64,000 nucleotides of DNA from Pectobacterium parmentieri (lineage in GTDB: Bacteria; Pseudomonadota; Gammaproteobacteria; Enterobacterales; Enterobacteriaceae). Positions 9,743 to 18,750 of the stretch are shown here, piece by piece; positions within the stretch are counted from its first letter, which is position 1; every line of letters starts with the position of its first letter. Under the pieces are notes generated by a model. That model worked only from the letters and a program-made list of their open reading frames with translations, did no database searches and was not told where the DNA came from. Where the stretch lies: positions 1,302,001-1,366,000 of the forward strand of contig NZ_CP015749.1 of assembly GCF_001742145.1 (NCBI RefSeq), written 5' to 3'. Made by a program: the position numbers and the translations under genes.

Positions 9743-10174
9743 TTAATGTCTCCGTGGTAGTCAATTCCAGTATGAGAAATGATAACAACACGAGATGATA
9801 ATTATTATCATTTTGTGTCTGGCCGTTGTCATTTTCATCGAAATAAATACGTTGTTGGGGCTTTCTCATTAAGCGAAGGGCCTAAGGTAGGCTTCTGTTA
9901 TCACAAAAATGACGTTTATATCAGGAAGACGTCAAGTCTGACGCCGCGTTGCCGATTAAGTTGATATAAAAGCGGAATACCGCGTGAATGAAACATTATC
10001 ACGAAATTTTTCAGGTTTTGTGACCCGTATCAACGTTGATCGCGAAGCCATAAATGAATAACCTTAAGTTCTATGGTGTTGTAAAATTAAGCAGATGAAG
10101 CAGTTAGGTTTTTAAACGTAGGGCGAGAGCCGATCTGACAAGCAGAAAAAGAGTAGGGCTGGGGGTGGTAAGTA
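9743..10174. other. divergent promoter region of the SIP gene and chaC
   Basis: 432 bases between divergent genes. It contains the Fur box at 9794-9812 near the SIP gene. The rest is AT-rich. No ChaB-like coding sequence is present on either strand, although chaB occupies the equivalent place in E. coli. Confidence 0.5.
9794..9812. promoter_or_regulatory. Fur box
   Basis: GATGATAATTATTATCATT is close to the 19-base Fur consensus. Its core is a perfect 8-1-8 palindrome, ATGATAAT (9795-9802), T, ATTATCAT (9804-9811). Position and sequence imply iron-dependent repression of the siderophore-interacting protein gene. Confidence 0.85.
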
Positions 10175-10861
10175 GTGCTAACACGCGATTTTTTGCAGAA
10201 AGCAGATTGTAGAACGTCTTTTGGGTGTATTGAAGAAACCTTACTGCTCACGCCGCAGCAGCGGGCTGATTCGCTGGATAAGACGCTGGCGCTTCGGCCC
10301 AATAGCTGTCCTGTCTGGGTATTTGGCTACGGTTCGCTTATGTGGAATCCGGTTTTTGACGCCGAAGAAATCTGCCTGGCAACGTTGGCGGGGTGGCAGC
10401 GCGCTTTTTGTCTGCGCCTCACTATTGGTCGCGGCACGACAGCACAACCGGGGCGGATGCTGGCGTTGCAACCCGGTGGCCAAACGACGGGGCTGGCTTT
10501 CCGCCTACCGGAAACGTCATTGCGTGAGGATTTGGAGCTGCTGTGGAAGCGAGAAATGCTGACGGGCTGCTATCGTCCGCTCTGGTGCGAGCTACAGCGT
10601 AAGAACGGTGCACCGCTGACGGCGCTGGTATTTGTGTCTGAGCCGGAACATCCCCTGAACGAAAATGACATCTGTATTCAGAGTGTTGCACCGCTGATTG
10701 CCCGTGCAAGCGGTCCACTCGGCACCAATGCGCAATATCTGTTTGCGCTAGAGCAAGAGCTGAAGAATCACGGAACGGAAGATGAAAGCGTGAGCGAATT
10801 GGCACAGCGGGTGCGTACCCTGCAACAGTCCTGTCCTGCGGCAGCAGGGGGCGGACAATAA
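10175..10861 (+). CDS. chaC: ChaC glutathione-specific gamma-glutamylcyclotransferase
   Basis: Cytoplasmic enzyme that cleaves glutathione to 5-oxoproline and Cys-Gly. The 228-residue protein has the substrate loop GYGSLMWNP (51-59), the RGT/PGR region and the catalytic Glu127 in KREMLTG. It also has the conserved SGPLGTNAQYLFALE stretch. The start is a GTG: the first residues MLTRDFLQKADC line up with E. coli ChaC (MITRDFL), and a G-rich stretch lies just upstream. It converges on the ydiY-like gene with a hairpin between. Confidence 0.9.
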   Translation: MLTRDFLQKADCRTSFGCIEETLLLTPQQRADSLDKTLALRPNSCPVWVFGYGSLMWNPVFDAEEICLATLAGWQRAFCLRLTIGRGTTAQPGRMLALQPGGQTTGLAFRLPETSLREDLELLWKREMLTGCYRPLWCELQRKNGAPLTALVFVSEPEHPLNENDICIQSVAPLIARASGPLGTNAQYLFALEQELKNHGTEDESVSELAQRVRTLQQSCPAAAGGGQ

Positions 10862-10884
10862 CGACGCGGCGAGCGTAAGATTTG

Positions 10885-10912
10885 AGGTGAACAGCGAGAT
10901 CGCCGTTCACCT
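10885..10912. terminator. hairpin between convergent chaC and ydiY-like genes
   Basis: AGGTGAACAGCGA (10885-10897) pairs with TCGCCGTTCACCT (10900-10912) apart from one mismatch. It probably ends both transcripts, although T-runs are lacking. Confidence 0.5.
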
Positions 10913-10935
10913 TGAGACGCAGTGAAACGATGGTA

Positions 10936-11976
10936 TTACCAGCCGACACCAACACCCATGGTGTACAGCGTGTCGTCAACATTCCCCTGATTACTTTCGA
11001 TACGGGTACGTGACACTTTCATGGTCATAGAAGACCAGTCGGTCAGCTTGAAGCGCAACCCTGCATCCGCTTTCAGATAGATTGGAGCAGTGCCGTCAAA
11101 TGAACGCCCGAATTCACCGTTGGTGAAGGCTTCAACTGATTTGCTGAACAGATAGCGGTTGTATGCCCACTTTATCGCACCAGAGTAGAAATCATCATCG
11201 CCCTGATCGCGGTACACGAAGGTTTGGGAGTTGACCAGCGATGTCAGTGAGAACGCGCCTAAATCGTTATCCCAGAACTGATAACCGGGACCAAGACCGA
11301 AAGAACGGTTGATTTTAATGCTTTCAATCCAGTCGCGTTTGTACTGATAACGACCCTGCCAGAACCAGTTCTCATCCACGAATTTATCCAGCGCATATTC
11401 GCCAGCCGCATTCTTGGTGCTCTCGACTTTATCCTCTTTTGCCAAATGGTAGCTGGCATCAAGGTTGTGTCGCCACGTATCGTGACGCGCTTTGGTGTTC
11501 AGCGTCACATCGTAGTTGTCGGTTTCTGTCGAGCTTTTCTTATGCGACATGCCTGCGTCAATGTTGCCTTTCCAAAGGAAATCGGTCACCAGCGGCTTCT
11601 GCGCCACGATGGAGGTGATTTCGGAAAGTGGCAATGTTTGCGGACCTGCTGCTTCGTTAGAAAGCGACGGGCTCGCGACGATAGCGCGGTTTTCACCCGC
11701 TTTAACCGCCGGGTACAGTACACCTTTCTCGTAGCGTTCGCCCTGAATCACCAGGCCATGATCGCTTTCAAAGGTTTTCACCTGATCCCAGGCTACAGAG
11801 ATGGAGCCTGCATAGTCGGTGTTGATAAAGAGTTTGCCGCCGTCAAGCAGCGTGATTTTCCCTGTGACCTTGTCGCCATTGTTCAGCCAAATGGTGTCAG
11901 CGTGGCTTTGCGTAATGCCTGCGGAGAAGGCGATGACCAAGCTAAGGGAAGAGATTGCGTGTTTGGATAGTGTCAT
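10936..11976 (-). CDS. YdiY-like outer membrane protein (DUF481)
   Basis: Probable outer-membrane beta-barrel of unknown role. The start at 11976 gives a 346-residue protein with a clean signal peptide (MTLSKHAISSLSLVIAFSAG...SHA). An upstream in-frame ATG would add 40 residues and destroy the signal. Residues about 27-110 form an Sm-like beta segment (TIWLNNGDKVTGKI...), common in front of DUF481. The DUF481 barrel follows, with alternating aromatic strands (FWQGRYQYKRDW, GPGYQFWDND) and a C-terminal ...GVGVGW ending suited to barrel insertion. It is longer than E. coli YdiY because of the N-terminal segment. Confidence 0.75.
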   Translation of the reverse strand: MTLSKHAISSLSLVIAFSAGITQSHADTIWLNNGDKVTGKITLLDGGKLFINTDYAGSISVAWDQVKTFESDHGLVIQGERYEKGVLYPAVKAGENRAIVASPSLSNEAAGPQTLPLSEITSIVAQKPLVTDFLWKGNIDAGMSHKKSSTETDNYDVTLNTKARHDTWRHNLDASYHLAKEDKVESTKNAAGEYALDKFVDENWFWQGRYQYKRDWIESIKINRSFGLGPGYQFWDNDLGAFSLTSLVNSQTFVYRDQGDDDFYSGAIKWAYNRYLFSKSVEAFTNGEFGRSFDGTAPIYLKADAGLRFKLTDWSSMTMKVSRTRIESNQGNVDDTLYTMGVGVGW

Positions 11977-12047
11977 TATTGCCAAATAAACCGTGGTGAC
12001 ATGTAGTGAGATGTCCGTCAAAGACGTACAGCCGTTGAAATATCCGT

Positions 12048-12158
12048 CATACTTCGAGCTGCCTGTACGCTGACTACCCTGACTCACCCCAGCCACTTAC
12101 TTAAAAGCTCCTGGTGATCCGTGCGGTTGTCGCCTTAACGCAACTCGAATTATTTAGG
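12048..12158. repeat. ERIC-type intergenic repeat
   Basis: On the minus strand the core reads ...CCAGGAGCTT, TTAAGTAAGTGGCTGGGGTGAG, matching the ERIC core (CCAGGAGCTTACATAAGTAAGTGACTGGGGTGAGCG) closely. The outer ends, ATACTTCGAGCTGC and GCAACTCGAATTATTT, form an imperfect terminal inverted repeat. ERIC elements are non-autonomous intergenic repeats of enterobacteria. This one lies in the leader or promoter region of the ydiY-like gene. Confidence 0.8.
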
Positions 12159-12343
12159 CTAAAACGAACCGATTTAGCCCGGAACGGCAAACATTAACAG
12201 GAATCTGAGCGATGCTCTACCCGAAAACGATAATTGATTAGAATGTAAATAGTTATAAAAGTTGCTATTGATGATTAACCGCTATAACGCGATGTCTGTC
12301 ACATTTTTAGCGGTAGAAGGGAACGTCGATGTAGGGCGGTGAA

Positions 12344-12373
12344 TCTCTGGCCCAGTCTGTTTCGGGCCAGAGA
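12344..12373 (-). terminator. terminator of the acyltransferase gene
   Basis: Perfect 10-base arms TCTCTGGCCC (12344-12353) and GGGCCAGAGA (12364-12373), placed 20 bases past the stop codon on the minus strand. A weak T-containing tract follows. Confidence 0.6.
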
Positions 12374-12393
12374 AATGTGGGCGAGTGATAATG

Positions 12394-13668
12394 CTACGCG
12401 GCGCGCTGCGTGTGGGATGTATTGCTGCTAAGGAAACGCGAGATCAGTAACGTTCTTACGCGAAACACGATCCGTTCCTGGAAGAGAACGCATAGCGTCA
12501 CTGTGCTGAGCAGGAAAATGATATAGCCCGTCATGGACAACTGCACCTGACCTGCAGCGGCAATACACTGATCCCAATCGCTGAAGCAGGCCATCGGATT
12601 ACCGCGTACCAATTGTTCCAGGGTGCGGAACAGATTGAAGAGCGGAACATGTAGCGCAAAGATGGAGAGTGATGCAGCACCCAGTCGCGGCGACCAATGC
12701 TTCAGCCACTCGCTGCTAGGCTCACGCGCCAGCGCACTGAGGCACACTAAACCGACCTGAGCTGGTAGCAGCAAACCGTTGTGCAGCAGGAAGTACCAAT
12801 AGGCGTCACCTTTCGTGAATAGCCAGGTGGCGACGAGGAAATTTATAGTGATAAAAATGGCGACACCGTAGCGTTGGCTTTTGCTCAATGGTGAGCGATC
12901 TTTCTGGCGATAATGACGGAACAGCGCATAGCCCAAAATCCCAGCCAAGAATTCCGGCAAACGGAAGATCGGCCCACGTTGCAACAGTCCGGTGTACGGC
13001 ATGCCAAATTGCTGCTGCCAGATCACCCAAATCGGCGGTAGTAGATACAGCAAGCAGACGATGCCCATCCACAGCCAGGGGTGACGACTGCTCAACAGAC
13101 GCGGGGCCAAGAGCGGAAACGCCAGATAGAAGAAGAACAGCGTAGAAAGTGACCATAACGGGGCATTGAAGGTCAGGAAGTAGGGATTCCATGCCTGCAA
13201 CATCAGTACCTGCAATAACCCGTTGAACGCCAGTTGTGCATTCGTCATGTAATGGCGCAGCGTTTCGGGATCGGCGGCGGGGTCGTTGGTGTCATAAATG
13301 ACGAAACGCGCGCTGGCGACTTGTCCTTCCGGCGGTACCGCCAGCCACTGCATGAGCGTGACAACGGCAATAGAAGACAGTAGGGCAATGATATGGATAG
13401 GGTAAAGGTTAAAGAAGCGTTTAGCCCAGAACTGGCGAACAGGTTCACGCAGGCGTCCATCCTTAATGTAGACATGCGCTAGCAAAAAGCCAGACAGGAC
13501 AAAGAACGTGCTGGTCGCGAAGAATCCCATACTGGTGAGTTCACTCAAAAAAGGAATGCGCTCACGCTGGGGATAAATGTGCACGGTGTGATAAATCATC
13601 ACATAGCAGCCAAGCAAAAATCGGAGCCACTCCAGGCCGATAAATCGCTCTTTACTGACCTTCTTCAT
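12394..13668 (-). CDS. membrane acyltransferase, family 3 (OafA/OpgC-like)
   Basis: Integral inner-membrane protein that transfers an acyl group to an extracytoplasmic glycan or similar acceptor. The 424-residue protein has about 10 membrane segments. The first has the family Arg and His (LEWLRFLLGCYVMIYHTVH), followed by FFVLSGFLLAHVY, both typical of Acyl_transf_3. The start chosen is the ATG with GAGGAA 7 bases upstream; an in-frame TTG four codons earlier overlaps that site. The acceptor is unknown. It stands alone between the ERIC-containing spacer and narL; E. coli has other genes at this place. Confidence 0.82.
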   Translation of the reverse strand: MKKVSKERFIGLEWLRFLLGCYVMIYHTVHIYPQRERIPFLSELTSMGFFATSTFFVLSGFLLAHVYIKDGRLREPVRQFWAKRFFNLYPIHIIALLSSIAVVTLMQWLAVPPEGQVASARFVIYDTNDPAADPETLRHYMTNAQLAFNGLLQVLMLQAWNPYFLTFNAPLWSLSTLFFFYLAFPLLAPRLLSSRHPWLWMGIVCLLYLLPPIWVIWQQQFGMPYTGLLQRGPIFRLPEFLAGILGYALFRHYRQKDRSPLSKSQRYGVAIFITINFLVATWLFTKGDAYWYFLLHNGLLLPAQVGLVCLSALAREPSSEWLKHWSPRLGAASLSIFALHVPLFNLFRTLEQLVRGNPMACFSDWDQCIAAAGQVQLSMTGYIIFLLSTVTLCVLFQERIVFRVRTLLISRFLSSNTSHTQRAA

Positions 13669-13837
13669 GTTGTTCCTCAACGTTAAACTCGGTGTAAAAG
13701 CTTAAAAATGCGATTACGAACTAGTTTAGACGAGAGCAACGTCACATTAATTAGGATAATGGCTATAAATACCGGCGTCGTTTAGCAACCGTTTAATTTG
13801 GCGGGGTGATGGTGGTATTTTCAGCGATTTCTGCTGC

Positions 13838-13857
13838 ATCCTCGCTCGCGCGAGGAT
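13838..13857 (-). terminator. hairpin downstream of narL
   Basis: Arms ATCCTCGC (13838-13845) and GCGAGGAT (13850-13857) with a 4-base loop, followed by a second GC-rich hairpin (GGCGC/GCGCC near 13875-13888). There is no U-tract, so this is a tentative terminator for narXL. Confidence 0.35.
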
Positions 13858-13929
13858 AATCTCGATGGGAGGGGCGCCTGAGCGCCTTATCCTTACCGCT
13901 GATCATAACTGCTGGTTGTTACGGTTTGA

Positions 13930-14580
13930 TTACATGACTTTTTCTTGCAATACCCAGACTGCCGCTTCAACCCGCGATTTCAGCTTCATTTTCTTCAACA
14001 GGTGTTTGACGTGAACCTTGACGGTACTTTCCGTAATCGTGAGCTTACGGGCAATCACTTTATTGGAGAGTCCCTGAGCCAGCAATTTCAGAATATCGCG
14101 TTCGCGCGGCGTGAGCAGTTGAATATCCCGGTCACTGCTGTGACGGCTTTCACGCAGGCTGGCGGCTAGAATCGGTGTCAATGTTTCACTTAGCACCATT
14201 TTCCCTGATGCTGCCTGATGCAACGCGGCTAATAAATCTTCCGGCTCCATATCTTTCAGCAGGTAACCATCGGCACCATTTTTTAAGGCATTGACCACAT
14301 CGTCTTCATGGTTCGATACGCTAAAGACGACAATGCGGCCGGACAGTGATTTTTCCCGCAGCCGATTCAATGTTTCCAGGCCATTCATACCGGGCATATT
14401 TAAATCGAGCAGAATCAAATCCGGGTCCAGTTGTTCCGCTAGCTCGACACCCTGTTCGCCGTGACTGGCCTCACCTGCCACCTGTAATTCTGGGTCCATA
14501 CTGATGAGCTGTTTAACGCCATTGCGCAACATGGGGTGGTCATCAATCAGCAGTAGGGTGGCGGCGTCTTCGTTAATCAT
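13930..14580 (-). CDS. narL: NarL nitrate/nitrite response regulator
   Basis: DNA-binding response regulator that activates nitrate respiration genes and represses alternative anaerobic pathways when nitrate is present. The 216-residue protein has a receiver domain with phospho-acceptor Asp59 (LLDLNMPG) and a LuxR-type helix-turn-helix ([25 protein letters not shown]..., about 153-210). Its ATG lies inside the narX reading frame (8-base overlap), so the pair is co-translated. The order narL-narX / narK-narGHJI is the same as in E. coli. Confidence 0.96.
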   Translation of the reverse strand: MINEDAATLLLIDDHPMLRNGVKQLISMDPELQVAGEASHGEQGVELAEQLDPDLILLDLNMPGMNGLETLNRLREKSLSGRIVVFSVSNHEDDVVNALKNGADGYLLKDMEPEDLLAALHQAASGKMVLSETLTPILAASLRESRHSSDRDIQLLTPRERDILKLLAQGLSNKVIARKLTITESTVKVHVKHLLKKMKLKSRVEAAVWVLQEKVM

Positions 14581-16381
14581 GTGTTTCTCCTGTTAATGGT
14601 AGCCGGTGACGGTATTCGGAGAGGAAGTTGACATTCACTTCAGTGCCCCCCTGCGGCCGGCGTCGAACAATGCATTCGCCGTGCAAACCTCGTGCACGGT
14701 CGCGCATGATAATCAGTCCATAGTGGTTGGCGCGGCTGGCATCATCGGGAATGCCGATGCCGTTATCCGTCACGCTGAGTTCGATGTAACCCTGACGTAG
14801 TTGTAGCGTGATATCGACCTGCGTGGCCTGCGCGTGCTTATAAATATTACTCAGTGCTTCACGCACAATTTGCAGAACGTGAATGCCTTGATGAGCGGAT
14901 ACCGACTGTGGCGGTAACTGGTAATGCAGCTCGATGGGATATCCTAACCGCTTGCCGAATTCATCGACCGATGCGCGCAGTGCGGCCAGTAAGCCAGACT
15001 CCGAAAGCTTCAGCCGGAAGGTGGTCAGCAGTTCGCGCAGTTGTCCATAGGCGGTGTTCAACTCTTCCCGCATTTCCGTCAGCAGTTGCTGTGACGCGGG
15101 GGGCAAATCGCCCCCTTGCATTTGCAAGCAGCTCACCTGAATTTTCAGGCACGAAAGGGATTGCGCGATAGAGTCGTGTAGTTCGCGGGCAATGGTGGCG
15201 CGTTCTTCCATCAGCATCAACTGCTGTTGATGGTTGGATTGTCGCTCTAACGCCAGCGTACTGGTCAACTGTTCCAATAAGGTATTCAGTAACTGATTTT
15301 GATCGCGACTGAGCACGGTATTACCCGGCAATGTGGCCAGTACGACGCCGTATTGTCCGTGTTTATCGTGGAGATCCCAACAGTGAGGTTCACCCGGCAA
15401 TTCTTCACGTTTTGTCTGCATACCGCAACTCTGACAGCTATTATCCGGGCAGTGATCCGGTTGTAATTGGCTGCAATCGCTAAACTGATGAAACTGTTCT
15501 TGATTATTATCTTCATACAGCCGTAGTTGAATATTGCGCAGCGGCGTTAACGAAGGTAATTCGTTCAAGATCGGCATCAGCCGACTGCACAGCGGTGCGC
15601 CGGTATGCAGGCGTCGACTGGCACGATAAAGGAAAGAAAGCAGATCGTTTTTCTGTTGCAGATCGGCGGTTTTCTCGGCCACGCGCTGTTCCAGACTGTG
15701 ATACATGGCGGAAAGCTCATCCGACATGCTGTTCAGCACCTGTCCCAGCGTGCTCATTTCATCATGGCCATTAATGGCGACGCGCTGGGTGAAATCACCT
15801 TGCCCGATAGCCTGCGCCATCGACACCAGGCGTTGCCACGGTGTTAACAAGCGGCGACGCAGATAAAAGAACGTGGTAATCAGCAGAATAAACATAATGC
15901 CGATGAAGATACGCTGCACCAGCGTGACCATCATTAACCGCTGCTCGGTTTTATGATCGATGGCGGAAACCAGATCGTCCAGTTGCTTCACGAAGCGCGC
16001 CACATCCGGCGAGGCATCGGCAGAGTGCGTTGCCTGCCGCAGATGCGGTTGCAGGCTCTCTAGCCAGAAAACGCGTAGCGCAGTGAATTGTTCACTGAGC
16101 CCTTCCCGCCGTACAGCCTGTTGAAGGTCGCTACTGATTTCGTCTTCTTCCAGTTCTTGTAGGTAAATTTCATTCTCAGCAGAGAGCGGCACCATCGATA
16201 GCAAACGGTAGCTCTGCATACGCAGTGAGCCTGCTTTATTAATGGCGTGCGCGTTCCCTTGAATGCTTTGCGACATCCAACTGGAAACCGACATGCCGGC
16301 AATACCCAGCAAACCGAGTAGCAACATCAATAGTGCGACCTGATTGACGAGCGACAGCGGCAGCAGGAAACGTTTCAACAT
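14573..16381 (-). CDS. narX: NarX nitrate/nitrite sensor histidine kinase
   Basis: Inner-membrane sensor that phosphorylates or dephosphorylates NarL. The start at 16381 gives 602 residues beginning [18 protein letters not shown], matching E. coli NarX; longer in-frame starts add a non-homologous tail. Membrane segments are near 12-34 and 151-174. The periplasmic P-box [13 protein letters not shown] (48-60), which binds nitrate, is intact. Then come HAMP (about 175-228), the cysteine cluster (Cys265, 303, 311, 316, 319), the H-box His402 (ARELHDS), the N-box Asn512 and the G-box DNGIG (539-543). It is divergent from narK. Confidence 0.95.
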   Translation of the reverse strand: MLKRFLLPLSLVNQVALLMLLLGLLGIAGMSVSSWMSQSIQGNAHAINKAGSLRMQSYRLLSMVPLSAENEIYLQELEEDEISSDLQQAVRREGLSEQFTALRVFWLESLQPHLRQATHSADASPDVARFVKQLDDLVSAIDHKTEQRLMMVTLVQRIFIGIMFILLITTFFYLRRRLLTPWQRLVSMAQAIGQGDFTQRVAINGHDEMSTLGQVLNSMSDELSAMYHSLEQRVAEKTADLQQKNDLLSFLYRASRRLHTGAPLCSRLMPILNELPSLTPLRNIQLRLYEDNNQEQFHQFSDCSQLQPDHCPDNSCQSCGMQTKREELPGEPHCWDLHDKHGQYGVVLATLPGNTVLSRDQNQLLNTLLEQLTSTLALERQSNHQQQLMLMEERATIARELHDSIAQSLSCLKIQVSCLQMQGGDLPPASQQLLTEMREELNTAYGQLRELLTTFRLKLSESGLLAALRASVDEFGKRLGYPIELHYQLPPQSVSAHQGIHVLQIVREALSNIYKHAQATQVDITLQLRQGYIELSVTDNGIGIPDDASRANHYGLIIMRDRARGLHGECIVRRRPQGGTEVNVNFLSEYRHRLPLTGETHD

Positions 16382-16717
16382 AATAAAGCGACCTCTGCTG
16401 GAGGAGTAGAAAACCAGTACCGAGAAGGATAACCCTTTTGGCATTTTTCCCGATCCTACATGATAACCCTATACCTATTAGTGAGTACCACCGAATATCC
16501 ATGTCTTGAAAGGGGATATGACAGTAAGAAAAAATAAAGAGATAACAGTTTGAATTATCGTTGCTTATTTTTCTATTTTTATTACTCATTAAGGAGTGTG
16601 GTTATTTTAACTCGTTTTTTTTACCTGACAGCGTGTTGATTTGCATCAACTTTACCTGCTGTGTAATCCCTAATGTTGCGCCTTAATTCTACCGCGTTTT
16701 TATTTATCGAGGTTTTT
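16382..16717. promoter_or_regulatory. narX-narK divergent control region
   Basis: 336 bases between the divergent genes. It contains the narK FNR box (16636-16649), a -10-like TAATGT at 16671-16676 and one NarL-type heptamer TACCTAT at 16472-16478. No coding sequence is present. Confidence 0.6.
16636..16649 (+). promoter_or_regulatory. FNR box of narK
   Basis: TTGATTTGCATCAA is a perfect FNR site (TTGAT, 4 bases, ATCAA). The -10-like TAATGT at 16671-16676 puts the start about 41 bases downstream of the box centre, the class II spacing used for anaerobic activation. Confidence 0.85.
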
Positions 16718-18106
16718 ATGACGCAGCCTTCATCACCCGAAAAAGTATCGCAAAGCACGCTGATAAGGGAATGGAATCCTGAAGATACAAAATTATGGCA
16801 ATCTGGTGGGCAACGGATAGCACAGCGTAATCTTTGGATCTCCGTACCGTGCCTGCTGTTGTCGTTTTGTGTCTGGATGATTTTCAGCACCGTGGCCGTT
16901 AACCTAAATAAGGTCGGATTTAGTTTTACCACAGACCAGCTCTTTTTGCTCACCGCGCTGCCTTCCGTTTCCGGCGCACTGTTACGCGTTCCTTACTCCT
17001 TCGTTATCCCAATCGTTGGCGGCCGCCGCTGGACGACGCTAAGTACCATTATTCTGGTTATTCCATGTATCTGGCTTGGATTTGTCGTACAGAATCCACA
17101 AACGCCTTACAGCGTTTTCGTTACGATTTCTCTGATGTGTGGGTTTGCTGGCGCTAATTTCGCCTCCAGCATGGCTAACATCAGTTTCTTCTTCCCCAAA
17201 TCACGTCAGGGGAGTGCATTAGGTATTAACGGCGGATTGGGTAACCTCGGCGTGAGCGTGATGCAGTTGCTGGTGCCGGTGGTGATTTTTCTGCCGATTC
17301 TGGGTTTTTCTGGTAATGGCGTTGTTCAGTCAGACGGTAACCAGATTTGGCTGCACCATGCCGCGTGGATGTGGGTACCGTTTCTGGTTATTGCTGCAAC
17401 GGCTGCCTGGTTTGGCATGAACGATCTTTCGACGGCTAATGCATCGATACGTAAGCAATTGCCGGTTTTGAAGCAAATGCACCTATGGGTGCTCAGCTTT
17501 CTGTACTTGTCCACCTTTGGTTCATTTATCGGTTTTTCGGCAGGCTTCGGTATGCTGTCCAGAACGCAGTTTCCTGACATTGTTATTCTGTACTACGCCT
17601 TCTTCGGGCCGCTGCTGGGGGCGCTGGCGCGTCCGGTTGGTGGGATGCTGTCTGACCGCTTTGGCGGTGTGAAAGTTACGCTGATTAACTTCATCCTGAT
17701 GGCGATTTTCTCGGTGCTGTTGTTTCTGTCTTTGCCGAGTGCGAACTCTGCGGGTTCATTCGGGATGTTCTTTGGCATCTTCATGATGCTGTTCCTGACG
17801 GCCGGTCTGGGTAGTGGGTCTACGTTCCAGATGATCGCTGTGATTTTCCGTAAATTAACGGGAGATCGGGTTAAAGCACAGGGTGGAAGTGATGCCGCTG
17901 CACAGAGTTCTGCTGCCACGGATACCGCCGCGGCGCTGGGCTTTATCTCAGCCATTGGCGCGATCGGCGGCTTCTTCATCCCGCAAGCCTTCGGGATGTC
18001 GCTTGAGTTAACCGGTTCACCCACCGGTGCAATGAAGGTATTTGTGGTGTGCTACGTGGTGTGCATCCTGGTGACCTGGCTGTTTTATGCCAGAAAGAAA
18101 AGCTGA
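16718..18106 (+). CDS. narK: NarK nitrate/nitrite transporter
   Basis: Major-facilitator nitrate/nitrite antiporter of the inner membrane that supplies nitrate to the cytoplasmic active site of NarG and removes nitrite. The 462-residue protein has 12 predicted membrane segments and both nitrate-signature glycine-rich motifs: GFAGANFASSMANISFFFP and GLGSGSTFQMIAVIF. The substrate-binding arginines are expected in LLRVPYSF and RPVGGMLSDRFGG. The start at 16718 is chosen from the CGAGG ribosome site and the usual NarK N-terminus. Anaerobic control by FNR is supported by the box at 16636. Confidence 0.95.
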   Translation: MTQPSSPEKVSQSTLIREWNPEDTKLWQSGGQRIAQRNLWISVPCLLLSFCVWMIFSTVAVNLNKVGFSFTTDQLFLLTALPSVSGALLRVPYSFVIPIVGGRRWTTLSTIILVIPCIWLGFVVQNPQTPYSVFVTISLMCGFAGANFASSMANISFFFPKSRQGSALGINGGLGNLGVSVMQLLVPVVIFLPILGFSGNGVVQSDGNQIWLHHAAWMWVPFLVIAATAAWFGMNDLSTANASIRKQLPVLKQMHLWVLSFLYLSTFGSFIGFSAGFGMLSRTQFPDIVILYYAFFGPLLGALARPVGGMLSDRFGGVKVTLINFILMAIFSVLLFLSLPSANSAGSFGMFFGIFMMLFLTAGLGSGSTFQMIAVIFRKLTGDRVKAQGGSDAAAQSSAATDTAAALGFISAIGAIGGFFIPQAFGMSLELTGSPTGAMKVFVVCYVVCILVTWLFYARKKS

Positions 18107-18218
18107 GCCTTTACCCGGCCCCCAACCGCCTCTTAGTCACATTTTTATGTCGACCAAGAGGTGGTTCCGTGCGCGGTTAATGCTGTCTTTTTCATGCTAC
18201 TGTGTGGCACGCGCCCGG

Positions 18219-18363
18219 CACGGGGCAGCTCAAACGCCGCTCGCCCCGTGACCCCAGGTTTCCGGAAGAAATTATGCCGCTCACGCGGTGCTTTCGTCGA
18301 TATCCGGCTTAACGGACCGCTTGCGACACGTTTACTCGCCCCATAAATGGGGCTCATCCTAAG
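18219..18363 (-). repeat. dispersed structured repeat, copy A
   Basis: Read on the minus strand this matches the element at 50436-50595. A 25-base block (18308-18332) is identical in both. Three hairpins are seen: GCCCCA/TGGGGC (18353-18338, 4-base loop), CCGC/GCGG with GTGA loop (18288-18277) and CACGGGGC/GCCCCGTG (18250-18243 with 18226-18219). Stem differences from copy B are compensating base-pair changes. I do not recognise the family; it could be a small RNA gene or a hairpin-rich miniature mobile element. Confidence 0.7.
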
Positions 18364-18493
18364 CCCGCTCCCTCCTCAGCATAATTTTTTACGCCAGAAA
18401 AATAAGGACAGAGGGAATTTTCTGAGTCCGCATGAAAATGACAGTGTTGCTGCGCACGAAACATTCTTAGAGTCTGCATAGCATGTGACTAAG

Positions 18494-18521
18494 ACGCCAC
18501 CCTTTTCGGAGCGGCGTTTTT
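18494..18521 (+). terminator. probable intrinsic terminator upstream of narG
   Basis: ACGCC and GGCGT arms flank a 14-base interior that can pair partly, and the stem is followed by TTTTTT. It would end transcription from narK or from the repeat before the narG promoter. Confidence 0.6.
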
Positions 18522-18538
18522 TTCGCGCTGCATCCAGC

Positions 18539-18545
18539 TACCCCT
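18539..18545 (+). promoter_or_regulatory. candidate NarL heptamer upstream of narG
   Basis: TACCCCT fits the NarL heptamer TACYYMT. It lies about 200 bases upstream of the FNR box centre. In E. coli narG, activating NarL sites also lie far upstream (near -195). A 7-base match alone is weak evidence. Confidence 0.4.
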
Positions 18546-18736
18546 TTACTTAATTTGCACGATTTTTCGTCGTATTCTGACTACTACCTCCAAATAGTTG
18601 TATGTATGAATTTAGTATAAACACAAAATCAGTGGTTTTATTTTTGTCTTTTAAAATCATTTATTTATGTGTTTTTTTCGTAATAGTTCTTTGGTGGTAG
18701 TTGGTGATGTACTCCGTTTTTTACACGGGGACACTC

Positions 18737-18750
18737 TTGATCGTTATCAA
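18737..18750 (+). promoter_or_regulatory. FNR box of narGHJI
   Basis: TTGATCGTTATCAA is identical to the FNR site of the E. coli narG promoter as I recall it. TACCCT at 18773-18778 is a plausible -10, placing the transcription start about 41 bases from the box centre. Confidence 0.88.

Larger units (their letters stand above)
11977..12393. other. intergenic region with ERIC element
   Basis: 417 bases between two minus-strand genes. It holds an ERIC element (12048-12158) upstream of the ydiY-like gene and a terminator hairpin (12344-12373) after the acyltransferase gene. The stretch between them shows no coding sequence. Confidence 0.6.

Noticed and set aside
18145..18357. short frames on both strands between narK and narG
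   Set aside because: They coincide with the structured repeat, and the equivalent region of the second copy does not keep the same reading frame.
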